A model generated the notes under the pieces. It was not told the origin of the DNA. It saw nothing but the letters and a program-made list of their open reading frames with translations, and did not search any database. The translations under genes were made by a program, and so were the position numbers. A stretch of DNA of 33,938 bases from an uncultured bacterium (GTDB lineage Bacteria; Myxococcota_A; Polyangia; Polyangiales; Houyiibacteriaceae). The stretch lies in the NCBI GenBank assembly GCA_938024995.1, contig CALJDU010000118.1, forward strand, positions 1 through 33,938. The letters are read 5' to 3'. Of this stretch, positions 22,367 through 30,635 are shown piece after piece. How positions within the stretch are numbered: the first letter of the stretch is position 1; each line of letters begins with the position of its first letter.

Positions 22367-23225
22367 GAGTTTGCCGGAGCGCTATCTTGAGGCGAAGCCA
22401 GAGCTTCGGGCGAGCCGCGATTCGGTCGCGACCGCGATCGAGGAAAAGCGGGCGGCGGTTCGAGGGAGGCTACCCGGCGTCGCGGTGGATTGGGAGGCTT
22501 GGGTCGACCGTCTCGCGGCGCTCCCCAAGACGATCGATACGTTGCCCGAGGACATCGCGGTCGAGGTGGCGCTCGTGTTTGCGTTCGCCGAGGGCGATCG
22601 CGAGGCGCTCAAGATCCTGGAGCGCGAATACCTCGCGAAGCTCCCCCGCGTCCTCGTCCACATGTCGCTTGCCGACGACGTGGTCGAAGACGTGGGCCAA
22701 GAGGTGCGCCGCAAGCTCCTGGTCGGGGATCCGCCGAAGCTGCGTGAGTACGTCGGCAAAGGCTCGCTGCGCGGACTGCTCAAGGTCACGGCGGTCCGCA
22801 CCGCGATCTCCATGCTGCGCAAGACCGCGCGCGAGTCCCCCGCGGAGGAGCAGCTTGAGCTCGCGGCGAGCGGAGACCTGGAGCTCTCATTTTTGAAGCA
22901 GAAGTACCGCGGCGCGTTCAGCGAATCGTTTGAGCGCGCGATCCGTGGATTGGACCCGAGCGACCGCAACCTGCTGCGGCTCCACTTCTTGGGCAAGGTC
23001 ACCTTGCCCGCGCTCGCGACCATGTACGGCGTGCACCGCGCGACGATCATCCGTCGACTCGCGAAGACTCGTGAAGTGATCGAGAAGCAAACGCGCCGCG
23101 GAATGCGCGAGGCGCTCTCGATCCAGAACGAGGAGCTCAACAGCATCATGGATCTCGTCCGGAGCCGGATGGACATCAGCGTCGCGCGCATGCTCGAGAC
23201 GATGTCGCCGAGTTCGGAGAGCTGA
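22365..23225 (+). CDS. Sigma-70 family factor of the myxobacterial kinase-linked type
   Basis: A 286-aa alternative sigma factor. The middle (LADDVVEDVGQEVRRKLLVG) corresponds to region 2, and region 4 is LDPSDRNLLRLHFLGKVTLP followed by an HTH (ALATMYGVHRATIIRRLAK). The 60-residue N-terminal part is family-specific. It fits the Myxococcales-specific sigma family known to sit next to Ser/Thr kinases (my recollection of TIGR03001). The ATG is at 22365 with GAGG 4-5 nt upstream; it shares two bases (CATG) with the start codon of the divergent kinase gene. The kinase's zinc-finger may hold this sigma factor at the membrane. The stop lies one base from the convergent gene at 23227. Confidence 0.87.
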   Translation: MSLPERYLEAKPELRASRDSVATAIEEKRAAVRGRLPGVAVDWEAWVDRLAALPKTIDTLPEDIAVEVALVFAFAEGDREALKILEREYLAKLPRVLVHMSLADDVVEDVGQEVRRKLLVGDPPKLREYVGKGSLRGLLKVTAVRTAISMLRKTARESPAEEQLELAASGDLELSFLKQKYRGAFSESFERAIRGLDPSDRNLLRLHFLGKVTLPALATMYGVHRATIIRRLAKTREVIEKQTRRGMREALSIQNEELNSIMDLVRSRMDISVARMLETMSPSSES

Positions 23226-23226
23226 T

Positions 23227-23565
23227 TCAAACGGCGCGCGCGCTCCCGGTGACGGTCCACTCCGCGTTGCGCAGACGCACAACGTAGATCCGGTTGCGTA
23301 CGCGACTCGAACCGTTCGCGAGGTACGAGACGCTGACGAAGGCGCGCGCGTCCGTCGAGGAGATCGTGTTGAGCTCAACGATGCGGCCTAGCTGACGCGC
23401 GGCGAAGTGACGCCGGACCGCCTCTTGCTCGACCCGCTCCCGCACGACCGGCATCACGAATTCTTGGCCGTAGCCCGGTCCGCCGCCACACGCTTGGGCG
23501 CGCGGCGTGGCGAGGACGACCGTGGCGAAGGAAAGAGCGGCGAGCGAGAGCTTGAGGATGTTCAT
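23227..23565 (-). CDS. Small secreted protein of unknown function
   Basis: A 112-aa protein. The signal MNILKLSLAALSFATVVLA ends near TPRAQA, so it is exported, and the mature protein would begin near ACGGG. The mature part of about 85 residues has a beta-strand character (RAFVSVSYLANGSSRVRNR, IYVVRLRNAEWTVTGSA), which might be a small barrel or a compact periplasmic domain; no family is recognised. The ATG 23565 is preceded by GGAGAA at 6 nt, so the longer frame to 23616 is not used. It is convergent with the sigma gene with a single-base spacer. Confidence 0.72.
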   Translation of the reverse strand: MNILKLSLAALSFATVVLATPRAQACGGGPGYGQEFVMPVVRERVEQEAVRRHFAARQLGRIVELNTISSTDARAFVSVSYLANGSSRVRNRIYVVRLRNAEWTVTGSARAV

Positions 23566-23626
23566 GAGGTTCTCCAGGTGGTGGCGTGCCGAACCGCGAA
23601 GGCGGTAGCTGGCCATTTCACCCTGA

Positions 23627-23664
23627 GAACGCAGCGGTCACGAAAGCGACGCGTTCTTTTTCGT
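23627..23664 (+). terminator. Plus-strand terminator-like hairpin
   Basis: GAACGC (23627-23632) and GCGTTC (23651-23656) flank a loop with AGCGG...AAAGCG, followed by TTTTTCGTTTT. The T-tract is on the plus strand although the genes on both sides are on the minus strand. It could stop read-through from the sigma gene that would be antisense to 23227-23565. Confidence 0.5.
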
Positions 23665-23670
23665 TTTCCC

Positions 23671-24063
23671 CTAGTCGTCCGCGAGGCGACGGTTCGCCGG
23701 GAGCAGGAAGTAGCCGCCCATCAAGAGGAGGAGGAGCACCAAGGGCGGCGCGATCAGGTCAATGCCGTCGCCGTTGAAGGCGTGACTCGCGGCGGCGCCC
23801 AGGAAATCGATCGTAAAGCCCGCGTAGGCCCACTCCTTGAGACGCTTGAGCCCCGGAACCGCCAAGACGGTGACGCCGATGAGCTTCGCCGGCCCCAGAA
23901 TACGGAGCACGTAAAGCGGGTAGCCGAGCGCCTGCATGCCCTCGACGAGCGGCTCCGCCTGCATCAAATCCATGACGCCAGACGCGCCCTGGCTCACCAC
24001 GACGAGCGCGGTGAGGATCCAGTAGCCGATCAGTTTGCCTTTGCTCGCTTCGCCTTCGCTCAT
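23671..24063 (-). CDS. DoxX-like four-helix membrane protein
   Basis: A 130-aa inner-membrane protein with four hydrophobic helices: about GYWILTALVVVSQGASGVMD, VEGMQALGYPLYVLRILGPA, LIGVTVLAVPGL/WAYAGFTIDFLGA and IAPPLVLLLLLMGGYFLL. The spacing, the LGYPLYVLRILG...KLIGV block, and YAGF in helix 3 fit DoxX-like proteins, small membrane proteins of mostly unknown role. The ATG at 24063 lies 47 nt after the serC stop on the same strand, so co-transcription is possible without any obvious functional link. Confidence 0.8.
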   Translation of the reverse strand: MSEGEASKGKLIGYWILTALVVVSQGASGVMDLMQAEPLVEGMQALGYPLYVLRILGPAKLIGVTVLAVPGLKRLKEWAYAGFTIDFLGAAASHAFNGDGIDLIAPPLVLLLLLMGGYFLLPANRRLADD

Positions 24064-24110
24064 GGGCGAGAGGTACCACGTCGCGAGGAAGCGGGAGAGC
24101 CCGCGATGGG

Positions 24111-25190
24111 TTAGGCGTTCGCTTTCTGAAAGTCCGTCATGAACTGCGCGAGCTTGTCGACGCCCTCTTGGGACATCGCGTTGTAGATGGACAGGCGCAG
24201 GCCGCCGACCGAGCGGTGACCCTTGGTGTTCACGAGCCCAGCCGCTGCGGCGTCCGCGACGAACTTCTTCTCGAGGTCCGCGTTCGGGAGGTTGCAGACG
24301 ACGTTCATCACCGAGCGCGAAGCCTTCTCGATGGGTGTGCGGAAGAAGTCCGGCGCGCCGTCGATCACCCCGTAGAGCGTGTCAGCCTTCTTCTGGTTGC
24401 GAGCCTGCATTCCTGCGGCGCCGCCGTTGTCTTTCACCCAGCGAAGAACGCGGCTCACCACGTAGATCGGGAAGGTCGGCGCGGTGTTTCCAAGCGAGTC
24501 CTTCTCAAGGAAGAACTTGTAGCTCCAGATGTTCGGGACCTCGTCACGCGCGCTCGCGATGAACGACTTGTCGGCGATGACGATCGTGACACCCGCGGGG
24601 CCAACGTTCTTTTGCGCGCCGGCGTAGATGAGGCCGAACTTGCTGACGTCCAGCGGCCGCCACAAAAGGTCGCTCGACATGTCAGCGACGAGCGGGGCCT
24701 GGGTCGCGGGGTACTCGTGGTACTGCGTGCCCATGATCGTGCTGTTGCTCGTGATGTGGACGTAGGCCGCGTCATTGTCGAGCTCAAGATCGAGCGGCGC
24801 CTTCACGTAGCGGTCTCCCGCTTTGCCGGAGCCGGCCCAGCGCGCCTTGGCGAGCTTGTTCGCGGCCTTGAACGACTTGACGGACCAGGTGCCGGTATCG
24901 ACGTAGTCGGCGGACTTGCCCTCGGGCAGGAAGTTCATCGGGAGCAGCGCGTTCTGTCCGCTCGCGCCGCCTTGCATGAAGAGGACCTCGTGCGTGTCCG
25001 GGATCGCGAGCAGCTCCTTGAAGAGCGCTTTGGCTTCCGCGTGGACCGCGCTGTACTGCGCGCCTCGGTGGCTGTGTTCGAGCATCGAGATCCCGCTCGA
25101 CTCGTAGTCGAGAAGCTCGGCTTGAACGGACTCAAGAACCTCGGTCGGAAGGGTGGCGGGACCGGGGGAGAAATTGAAAACGCGCGTCAT
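24111..25190 (-). CDS. serC: Phosphoserine aminotransferase
   Basis: A 359-aa cytoplasmic PLP enzyme that makes 3-phosphoserine from 3-phosphohydroxypyruvate and glutamate in serine synthesis; it can also act in pyridoxine synthesis in some bacteria. Full length for SerC. Visible signatures include FNFSPGPATLP at the N-terminus, EHSHRG, FMQGGASGQN (phosphate-binding loop), HITSNSTIMGTQ, ADMSSDLLWRP with the PLP-contacting Asp170 region, and the Schiff-base Lys194 in YAGAQKNVGP. GGLRLSIYNAMS is the C-terminal substrate-binding block. It may lead the minus-strand genes for the DoxX-like protein and 23227-23565. No ribosome-binding site is obvious. Confidence 0.97.
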   Translation of the reverse strand: MTRVFNFSPGPATLPTEVLESVQAELLDYESSGISMLEHSHRGAQYSAVHAEAKALFKELLAIPDTHEVLFMQGGASGQNALLPMNFLPEGKSADYVDTGTWSVKSFKAANKLAKARWAGSGKAGDRYVKAPLDLELDNDAAYVHITSNSTIMGTQYHEYPATQAPLVADMSSDLLWRPLDVSKFGLIYAGAQKNVGPAGVTIVIADKSFIASARDEVPNIWSYKFFLEKDSLGNTAPTFPIYVVSRVLRWVKDNGGAAGMQARNQKKADTLYGVIDGAPDFFRTPIEKASRSVMNVVCNLPNADLEKKFVADAAAAGLVNTKGHRSVGGLRLSIYNAMSQEGVDKLAQFMTDFQKANA

Positions 25191-25545
25191 CGCGGCGCAA
25201 CGTAGCTCAGGTCAGGGAGGGTGCCAACGCGGGATCGTTCCGCTTGTCGGTAACGGCCGAACCAAAGCGACGGCCTTCGGCAGTCGCGCCCCGCGTGGCC
25301 GCGCTGGTGAGCACGGGCGAGCACTCGCGAACATCGCGAAGACATCGCGAAGAGGCGACTTCCGCAGCGAGGATCTCAGACCTGGTACGACCTTGTAGCA
25401 ACATCGAAGCGCCTCCATTTCGCAGCCGTTCCGTCCGCATCGGCGCCTCTCATCGCCAAGTGGCGATCAGAGGTCGACGGTCTCCGACGCACGACGCTGA
25501 CGAATGAACGTTGCCCCGCGCGGAGCCGTTCGGTATCCCACACGC
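25191..25545. other. Gene-free region between serC and the Tat-exported SOR gene
   Basis: 355 nt without a convincing gene: the short open frames on the minus strand have no recognisable feature and would overlap the serC promoter. It should hold the divergent promoters for serC and the SOR-like gene. An inverted repeat at 25447-25472 is listed separately; otherwise nothing clear is seen. Confidence 0.5.
25447..25472. promoter_or_regulatory. Inverted repeat upstream of the SOR-like gene
   Basis: CTCT-C-ATCGCC-AAGT-GGCGAT-C-AGAG: six perfect pairs around a 4-nt centre, then one C/C mismatch, then four more pairs. It lies about 75 nt before the start of the gene at 25546. It could be an operator; the protein is unknown. 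No T-run follows, so a terminator is unlikely. Confidence 0.4.
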
Positions 25546-26247
25546 ATGACTCAGCACGGACGACGGGACTTCATCGTAGGCATCAGCAGCGCGGCGCTTT
25601 TGGGCGCGTGTGGCGGCGCGACTTCGGACGCGACGACGACCGCAGAAGAGGTCATCGAGCAGGTCGGCGAAACGGAAGGCACCGTCGAGACCGTAGCGGT
25701 CGCGGAGCCGACAGTGGACCTCAATCAGATCCCCGCCGCCAAGCCGACGGACTGGGACGCGATGGCGTTCAACCGCGCACGTGGCGCGACCGGAGCGATC
25801 CCCGCGGCGTACATGATCAAGATCGAAGAAGAGGGCGGCGACACCGGTCACCTTGGAAAGCACCTTCCCTTCGTTCCCGAGTTCGAAGCGCCCGAAGGCA
25901 AGCTCGCGATCATGTGGGGCGACCCGAGCAAGGGTCACGCCCAGCACCCAAACGCGGACCGCGCGGAGAGCAACAACAACGAGGGTCACTGGTACAACTG
26001 GATCCGCGTCCGCAAGGCCACCGCCGACGCGGAAGAAGTCGAGACCACGTTTGACGGATGGCCCTCCATCTCCGCGAGCACCGGTACCTACGCGGTTTTG
26101 GGCGGCGGCGACATCGCCGACAACGGCGGCAAGAACACCATCTACTTGGCGGACCTGCCGAGCGACGTGCAAAGCGGAGACACCGTGCGTATCCACGCGC
26201 ACTGCCTCACGCACGGAGAGTACGTGGACTTCCTCGTGGTTCCCTGA
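25546..26247 (+). CDS. Tat-exported superoxide reductase-like lipoprotein
   Basis: A 233-aa protein. MTQHGRRDFIVGISSAALLGAC is a twin-arginine signal ending in a lipobox (LGAC), so it is predicted to be folded, possibly with iron, before export and lipid anchoring. The C-terminal domain (about 100-233) matches superoxide reductase/neelaredoxin: the five iron ligands His-4/Cys-1 appear as His106 (GKHLP), His134 (QHPNAD), His148 (EGHWYNW), Cys220 and His223 (HCLTHGEY). Family members reduce superoxide to peroxide. The gap between the second and third His is longer than in archaeal proteins (14 rather than 6 residues). Most characterised family members are cytoplasmic. ATG 25546 gives the twin-Arg start; the upstream ATG at 25504 adds 14 residues and is less likely. 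Confidence 0.85.
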   Translation: MTQHGRRDFIVGISSAALLGACGGATSDATTTAEEVIEQVGETEGTVETVAVAEPTVDLNQIPAAKPTDWDAMAFNRARGATGAIPAAYMIKIEEEGGDTGHLGKHLPFVPEFEAPEGKLAIMWGDPSKGHAQHPNADRAESNNNEGHWYNWIRVRKATADAEEVETTFDGWPSISASTGTYAVLGGGDIADNGGKNTIYLADLPSDVQSGDTVRIHAHCLTHGEYVDFLVVP

Positions 26248-26341
26248 GGTTGACGCGCCGAAGGCATCGCGGCGCGACAATTTCTCTCATGCGCTCGCTT
26301 CGTAATCGAGGTGGGCGCCGGAACGTGAGCACAATGCAGAG

Positions 26342-28036
26342 GTGAACCATCGTCCATGGCGACCTCTGTTTGGGACAGCGCTCATCGCGCTGGCGATCGT
26401 GGGTTGCTCTGGCGAGATCGCGGCTCCGAACAACACGCGCGACGACTGGACGCCGCCGCGCGGAGATCGCCCAGGCGAGGTCCCAGGGGAGGAGCCGATC
26501 GCGTCCCCGCTCGACCAAGCGCCGCGAACCGCGATCGCGCGGCTGAGTCGTCGCGAGCTAGACGCCGCGTTGGGTCAGGTCTTCGGTGTCCACGGCGCCG
26601 CGCTGCGTGTGCTCCCGCCGGATGTCGCCGAGAGCCTAGACGAGGACACGGGCGCAGAGATCGAGACCTTCGACACCAACGCGAACGTGAAGACCGCGAG
26701 CGACGTGTTCATCAGCGCGCTGGAAGGGTTGGCGGAAGAGATCGCGGTCGCCGCGAGTGAAAATCACGAGGCCGTCCATGCGCTCGCAGGGTGCACGCCA
26801 AGCGAAGGGTTCAGCGATGACGACCTGCGCTGCCTTGAGGCGTACACTGAGCGCGTCGGTCGCCGGATGTTTCGCCGACCGCTTCGCGAAGAAGAGGTCA
26901 CCGCGTTGGTCGACGAAGCCGCTGCCTTCGCGCGCGATTACGACTTCTACGTTGGCGTTCGCTTGATCGTGCAGACCTTGGTGCAGAGCCCCGACTTTCT
27001 CTACCGCGTCGAGCTCGGTACACCAGACGAGAGCGAGGTCGCCGAGGGCTACGCGCTCCATCGCCTGACGAACTACGAGCTCATGACACGGCTCTCGCTC
27101 TTGATTCTGGGAGAGCCGCCGAGCGACGCGCTGCTCGACCGCGCCGCGGGAGAAGAGCTCAGCGACGAGGCGCTCGCCACGCTCGCCGATGAGCTGCTCG
27201 CGCATCCCAGAGCGACGGAGCAGATCCGCCACTTTCACGCGAGCTGGATCCGCTACGACGAGCTGCGCGTGGCGAACGAAGAGCTCCGCCACGACATGGT
27301 CCAAGAGACCGAAGCGCTCATCGATCGCGCGACGGATGCCGAGTGGTCTTCGCTTTTCGCGTCCGACGAGAGCTACGTGACCGCCGAGCTCGCTGCGCAC
27401 TACGGAATGGACGGGGTGAGCGAAACGGGGTGGGCGAGCTATCAGAACGAACAGCGCGCGGGTGTCCTTTCGCACGGCGCGTTTCTTTCGGCGTCTTCCA
27501 TCGAAGGCACCGGGACGACCCCGAGCCGCCGCGGCGCGTTGATCGCGAAGCGTTTCCTGTGCTGGACCATCTTGCCGCCTCCGCCCGATGTGAACGCCGA
27601 CGATGGGGTCGCGCTCTCGGAGGACGCTTGCAAGACCGACGCGTACGCGGTGCACGCGGCGGGCAGCTGCGCGAGCTGTCACGACCGCATGGACCCGGTG
27701 GGCTTCGGGTTTGAGCGCTTCGATGGTCTGGGCGGCTATCGCGAGGTCGAGCGCGTCAACCCGTCGTGCACGATCTCCGGCGAGGGCAACATCGAGGGGC
27801 AAGTGTTCTACGGCCCGCGTGAGTTCGTTTCGCTCACGCTCGAGTCCGGCGCGCTTCAACGCTGCGGCGTTCAGCACTTCTTGCGTTACGCCTCGCGCGG
27901 ACACACCAGCGGCTACGAAGCCGCGTTGCTGACGCGCCTGGGCGCGGCGTTTGTGGGCTCCGGCGAGGACTTCCGCGCGCTCATCAAGGCCTTCGTGACC
28001 GACCCGGTTTTCCGCACGCGCAAGGAGGCGCTCTGA
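26342..28036 (+). CDS. DUF1592/DUF1588/DUF1585 lipoprotein with a heme-c motif
   Basis: A 564-aa exported protein of the type seen in planctomycetes and myxobacteria. Signal MNHRPWRPLFGTALIALAIVGC has a lipobox. Domain order is DUF1587 (LSRRELDAALGQVFG, about 60), DUF1595 (CTPSEGFSDDDLRCLEAYTE, about 155), DUF1592 (about 200-320: RLIVQTLVQSPDFLYRVELG), DUF1588 (about 370-465: GVLSHGAFLSASS, TTPSRRGALIAKRF) and DUF1585 (about 480-564). CASCH at 443-447 is a CxxCH heme-c attachment site followed by DPVGFGFERFDGLG. A cytochrome-like role in oxidation outside the cytoplasm is inferred; no reaction is known. Start is GTG 26342. The stop overlaps the next start (TGATG), so the pair is coupled. Confidence 0.9.
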   Translation: MNHRPWRPLFGTALIALAIVGCSGEIAAPNNTRDDWTPPRGDRPGEVPGEEPIASPLDQAPRTAIARLSRRELDAALGQVFGVHGAALRVLPPDVAESLDEDTGAEIETFDTNANVKTASDVFISALEGLAEEIAVAASENHEAVHALAGCTPSEGFSDDDLRCLEAYTERVGRRMFRRPLREEEVTALVDEAAAFARDYDFYVGVRLIVQTLVQSPDFLYRVELGTPDESEVAEGYALHRLTNYELMTRLSLLILGEPPSDALLDRAAGEELSDEALATLADELLAHPRATEQIRHFHASWIRYDELRVANEELRHDMVQETEALIDRATDAEWSSLFASDESYVTAELAAHYGMDGVSETGWASYQNEQRAGVLSHGAFLSASSIEGTGTTPSRRGALIAKRFLCWTILPPPPDVNADDGVALSEDACKTDAYAVHAAGSCASCHDRMDPVGFGFERFDGLGGYREVERVNPSCTISGEGNIEGQVFYGPREFVSLTLESGALQRCGVQHFLRYASRGHTSGYEAALLTRLGAAFVGSGEDFRALIKAFVTDPVFRTRKEAL

Positions 28037-29496
28037 TGGCTTGGCGTCCGCCGATCTTCTTCCCGCGAACCGCTTCGCGCGTCGACCGTCCAGAGCGCGT
28101 CGTCTCGGGTCGCCGTGGTTTTCTGCGGGGGGCGGCCGCGACGGTGATCGGCCTCCCGCTGCTCGACTGCATGTTGAACGAGAGCGGTACGGCCTACGCG
28201 GACGGCAGTGACCTCCCGTGTCGCTACTTCATGTTTCACACCCCGACCTCGCTCGTGACGAGCAGCTTTCGCGACGGTGGCGACGACTTCTCGACACCGA
28301 TCGGCACCGGCGCAGACTACGCGCTGACGCGGATGCTCCAGCCGCTGGGTGAACGCGGCATCAAAGGCGACGTCAGCGTTGTCTCGGGTCTCTACAGCGC
28401 ACCGATCGACGTGCCGGGCGGATATGAGTCCGACTATCACGGCGAAGCGCTCTACGCGATTTTGTCTGGCGAGCGGAGCGGCTGGGACCGACCCGCGAAG
28501 ATGAGTTCGGACCAACGCGCCGCGGACGCGCTCGGTGACGACACGCTCTACCGCGGCCTCTTTTTCCAGATCGACCCGACCAGCGGATACCACCGCGTGT
28601 CGTTCCGCGTGGAAGACGGACGTCGCCGCTACATTGATCCGCAGACCTCTCCTGCGAACGCGTACCGCGGGCTCTTTAGCGGTTTTACGCCGCCGGACGC
28701 GGAACCCGATCCTGCTGCGGTGCTCGCGCGTCGTCTCCGGGTGAGCTCCCTCTCCCTCGCTCGCGACGAAGTACGCTCGCTACAAGGTCGCCTCGGAGCG
28801 AGCGATCGCCGCGCGCTGGATGAGCACCTCACGAACATCCGCGAGCTTGAGCGACGCATCTCCGCGATCGACCTCACTCCACCTGCGCCCACCTGCGTCG
28901 ACCCAGGCTTCGAAGGAGCTGACCCTCCCGATGCCGGACCCGACCTGCCGAATCAAGACGCGCGCGCGCGCCTCTTCGCGGAGCTCGTCCAGGTCGCGTT
29001 CGCGTGTGACATGACCCGCGTGGTGATGTTCGCGGGGACCTCGACGATGACCGGCGACGGAATGCAGAGCCCGCTCTGGCGTGATCGTGGAGGCCTCCAT
29101 GGTCAGGTGCAACACGGCTCCGAGACCATGCGTCTCGCGGAGACCAACGCTTGGTTCCTCGACGTCTATGCGGACGTGGTCGCGCGCCTCTCGGCGACCG
29201 CGGAAGGAGAGGGCGACGTGCTCGACCGAACCGCGGGGGTCTTCATGATGGAGGGCGGTCGAGGGCTCCGCGGGAGCGAGCGCAACGGGGACGGACGCGG
29301 AGATCCCAACCACTCTTGCGACAACATGATCTGTGTACTCGCCGGTCGCGCGGGGCGTCTCGCGCCTGGGCAGCACCACAGCGTGATCGGTCGCGACTGG
29401 CATCCGTATCGCGTGGTCAACACGGCGCTCGAAGCGGTTGGGGTGCCGATCGGCGACCCCGAGATCAGCGACGTGATCCCGCAGCTGACCGACTAA
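28036..29496 (+). CDS. DUF1552 Tat-exported protein
   Basis: A 486-aa protein starting at ATG 28036, which shares one base with the stop of the DUF1592-type gene. Residues about 26-45 carry SGRRGFLRGAAATVIGLPLL, a twin-arginine signal after a longer n-region. The rest matches DUF1552: YFMFHTPTS, DYALTRMLQPLGERG, VSGLYSAPI, then RRLRVSSLSLARDEVRSLQG, ALDEHLTNIRELERRISAID and VVNTALEAVGVP near the C-terminus. DUF1592-type and DUF1552 genes are regularly adjacent in these phyla, with unknown shared function; the coupling here agrees with a stable pair, one of which may bind heme. The pattern of a hydrolase-like alkaline-phosphatase fold has been suggested for DUF1552-like proteins, but I cannot confirm it. 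Confidence 0.9.
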   Translation: MAWRPPIFFPRTASRVDRPERVVSGRRGFLRGAAATVIGLPLLDCMLNESGTAYADGSDLPCRYFMFHTPTSLVTSSFRDGGDDFSTPIGTGADYALTRMLQPLGERGIKGDVSVVSGLYSAPIDVPGGYESDYHGEALYAILSGERSGWDRPAKMSSDQRAADALGDDTLYRGLFFQIDPTSGYHRVSFRVEDGRRRYIDPQTSPANAYRGLFSGFTPPDAEPDPAAVLARRLRVSSLSLARDEVRSLQGRLGASDRRALDEHLTNIRELERRISAIDLTPPAPTCVDPGFEGADPPDAGPDLPNQDARARLFAELVQVAFACDMTRVVMFAGTSTMTGDGMQSPLWRDRGGLHGQVQHGSETMRLAETNAWFLDVYADVVARLSATAEGEGDVLDRTAGVFMMEGGRGLRGSERNGDGRGDPNHSCDNMICVLAGRAGRLAPGQHHSVIGRDWHPYRVVNTALEAVGVPIGDPEISDVIPQLTD

Positions 29497-29713
29497 GCGG
29501 CGCTTTTCGAACCCCGCGCCGACGGAGGAGATACGCTTCCGGTATGTGAAACTCCAGCGATCGGCTCTTGAGCGCGATTCAAAATGGGTGGGGGGTCGGC
29601 CCATCTCCGCCCATCCGCTCACGATCGCCATAGCTCGCTATTGCTCGGTTCGAGGACGGCGGGTCTGAACCCACCTCAACACCGAATCACGCCCACCTAT
29701 TTCGAATCTCGCT

Positions 29714-30616
29714 CTAAAGATCCCACACGGGGCGGGTTCCGATTTTGTCGATAAGAAAGTCGATCATGACCCGGACTTTCGCCGTGAGCACGTTTGACCT
29801 TGGGTAAACCAACCAAACCGCCGAGCCATCGACAACTTCATAGTCGGGTAGAACCCGCACAAGCGAACCGGTGCGCAAGTCGTTGTGGACGCTCCAGATC
29901 GACGCCATCGATATCCCAACACCTGCTTTTGTCGCCAACCGTGTGCTCGTGCCGTCGTCGCATCGAACCCGCGTCTTGGCGCGAGGTGGCGGAAAGTGGC
30001 AGTTTCTGCCGTCGGACGCGTTAAGCTTTCGCTTCGCGTTGCCAAAGACGACCAAGCGGTGGTGAGTGAGCTCTTCGGGGGTCTTCGGTGCGCCGTACGT
30101 CGCCAGGTATCCGGGCGACGCACAGAGTATACGTTTGTCGTCGGCCAGCTTCCGACCAATCATCGTACTGTCTTCGATCGGCAGGTTACGTAGCGCCAAG
30201 TCAAACGCGCCTTCTATCAAATTTGCTTGCGCGTCGGAAAACCGCAAGTCCAAGCTGAGCTTTGGATATTGTTCAAGAAAATCCGCCAAAATGGGCGCAA
30301 CGTAGAGCTGCGCGAACGTGCTTGAACAGGCGAAACGAAGTGTCCCAGAGACCTCGGGACGTCCCTTACCTAACGCGGCGAGGCCGGCATCTTCTTGTGC
30401 GAGAATTTCCTTCGCGAACGGTAAGAACTCAGCTCCTTCAAGTGAGAGCGAGACCTTTCGAGTGGATCGATGCAACAAACCAGCGCCGACCTGCTTCTCC
30501 AGCTTAGCGAGGCGTGCGCCAGCGACCGCCGGTGCCAAACCAAGCTGTCGGCCGGCAGCGCTTATATTGAGCAGGTCGGCTGCGATGACGAAAAGCCGGA
30601 GCGCGTTGGTGTCCAT
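29714..30616 (-). CDS. LysR-type transcriptional regulator
   Basis: A 300-aa DNA-binding regulator. The N-terminal winged HTH (residues 1-60: LRLFVIAADLLNISAAGRQL, GLAPAVAGARLAKLEKQVGA, LLHRSTRKVSLSLEG) is typical of LysR. From about 88 (VSGTLRFACSSTFAQLYVAP) a periplasmic-binding-like co-inducer domain follows, ending with VWLVYPRSNVLTAKVRVMID, as in the CrgA-like branch. The gene is divergent from the oxygenase at 30716, the usual arrangement for LysR and its target; a palindrome lies between them. Composition is less GC-rich than the core of the window. It probably senses the substrate of the neighbouring oxidative enzymes. Start ATG at 30616. Confidence 0.93.
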   Translation of the reverse strand: MDTNALRLFVIAADLLNISAAGRQLGLAPAVAGARLAKLEKQVGAGLLHRSTRKVSLSLEGAEFLPFAKEILAQEDAGLAALGKGRPEVSGTLRFACSSTFAQLYVAPILADFLEQYPKLSLDLRFSDAQANLIEGAFDLALRNLPIEDSTMIGRKLADDKRILCASPGYLATYGAPKTPEELTHHRLVVFGNAKRKLNASDGRNCHFPPPRAKTRVRCDDGTSTRLATKAGVGISMASIWSVHNDLRTGSLVRVLPDYEVVDGSAVWLVYPRSNVLTAKVRVMIDFLIDKIGTRPVWDL

Positions 30617-30635
30617 TATATGGTTTTTCGATATT

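Noticed and set aside
24168..25205. A 345-residue plus-strand open frame
   Set aside because: It lies exactly opposite serC, which is unmistakable.
29497..29713. Possible tRNA or attachment site beside the low-GC island
   Set aside because: GGTTCGAG near 29648 recalls a T-loop, but no acceptor stem, D-arm or anticodon arm fits; nothing else is seen in the 217 nt.
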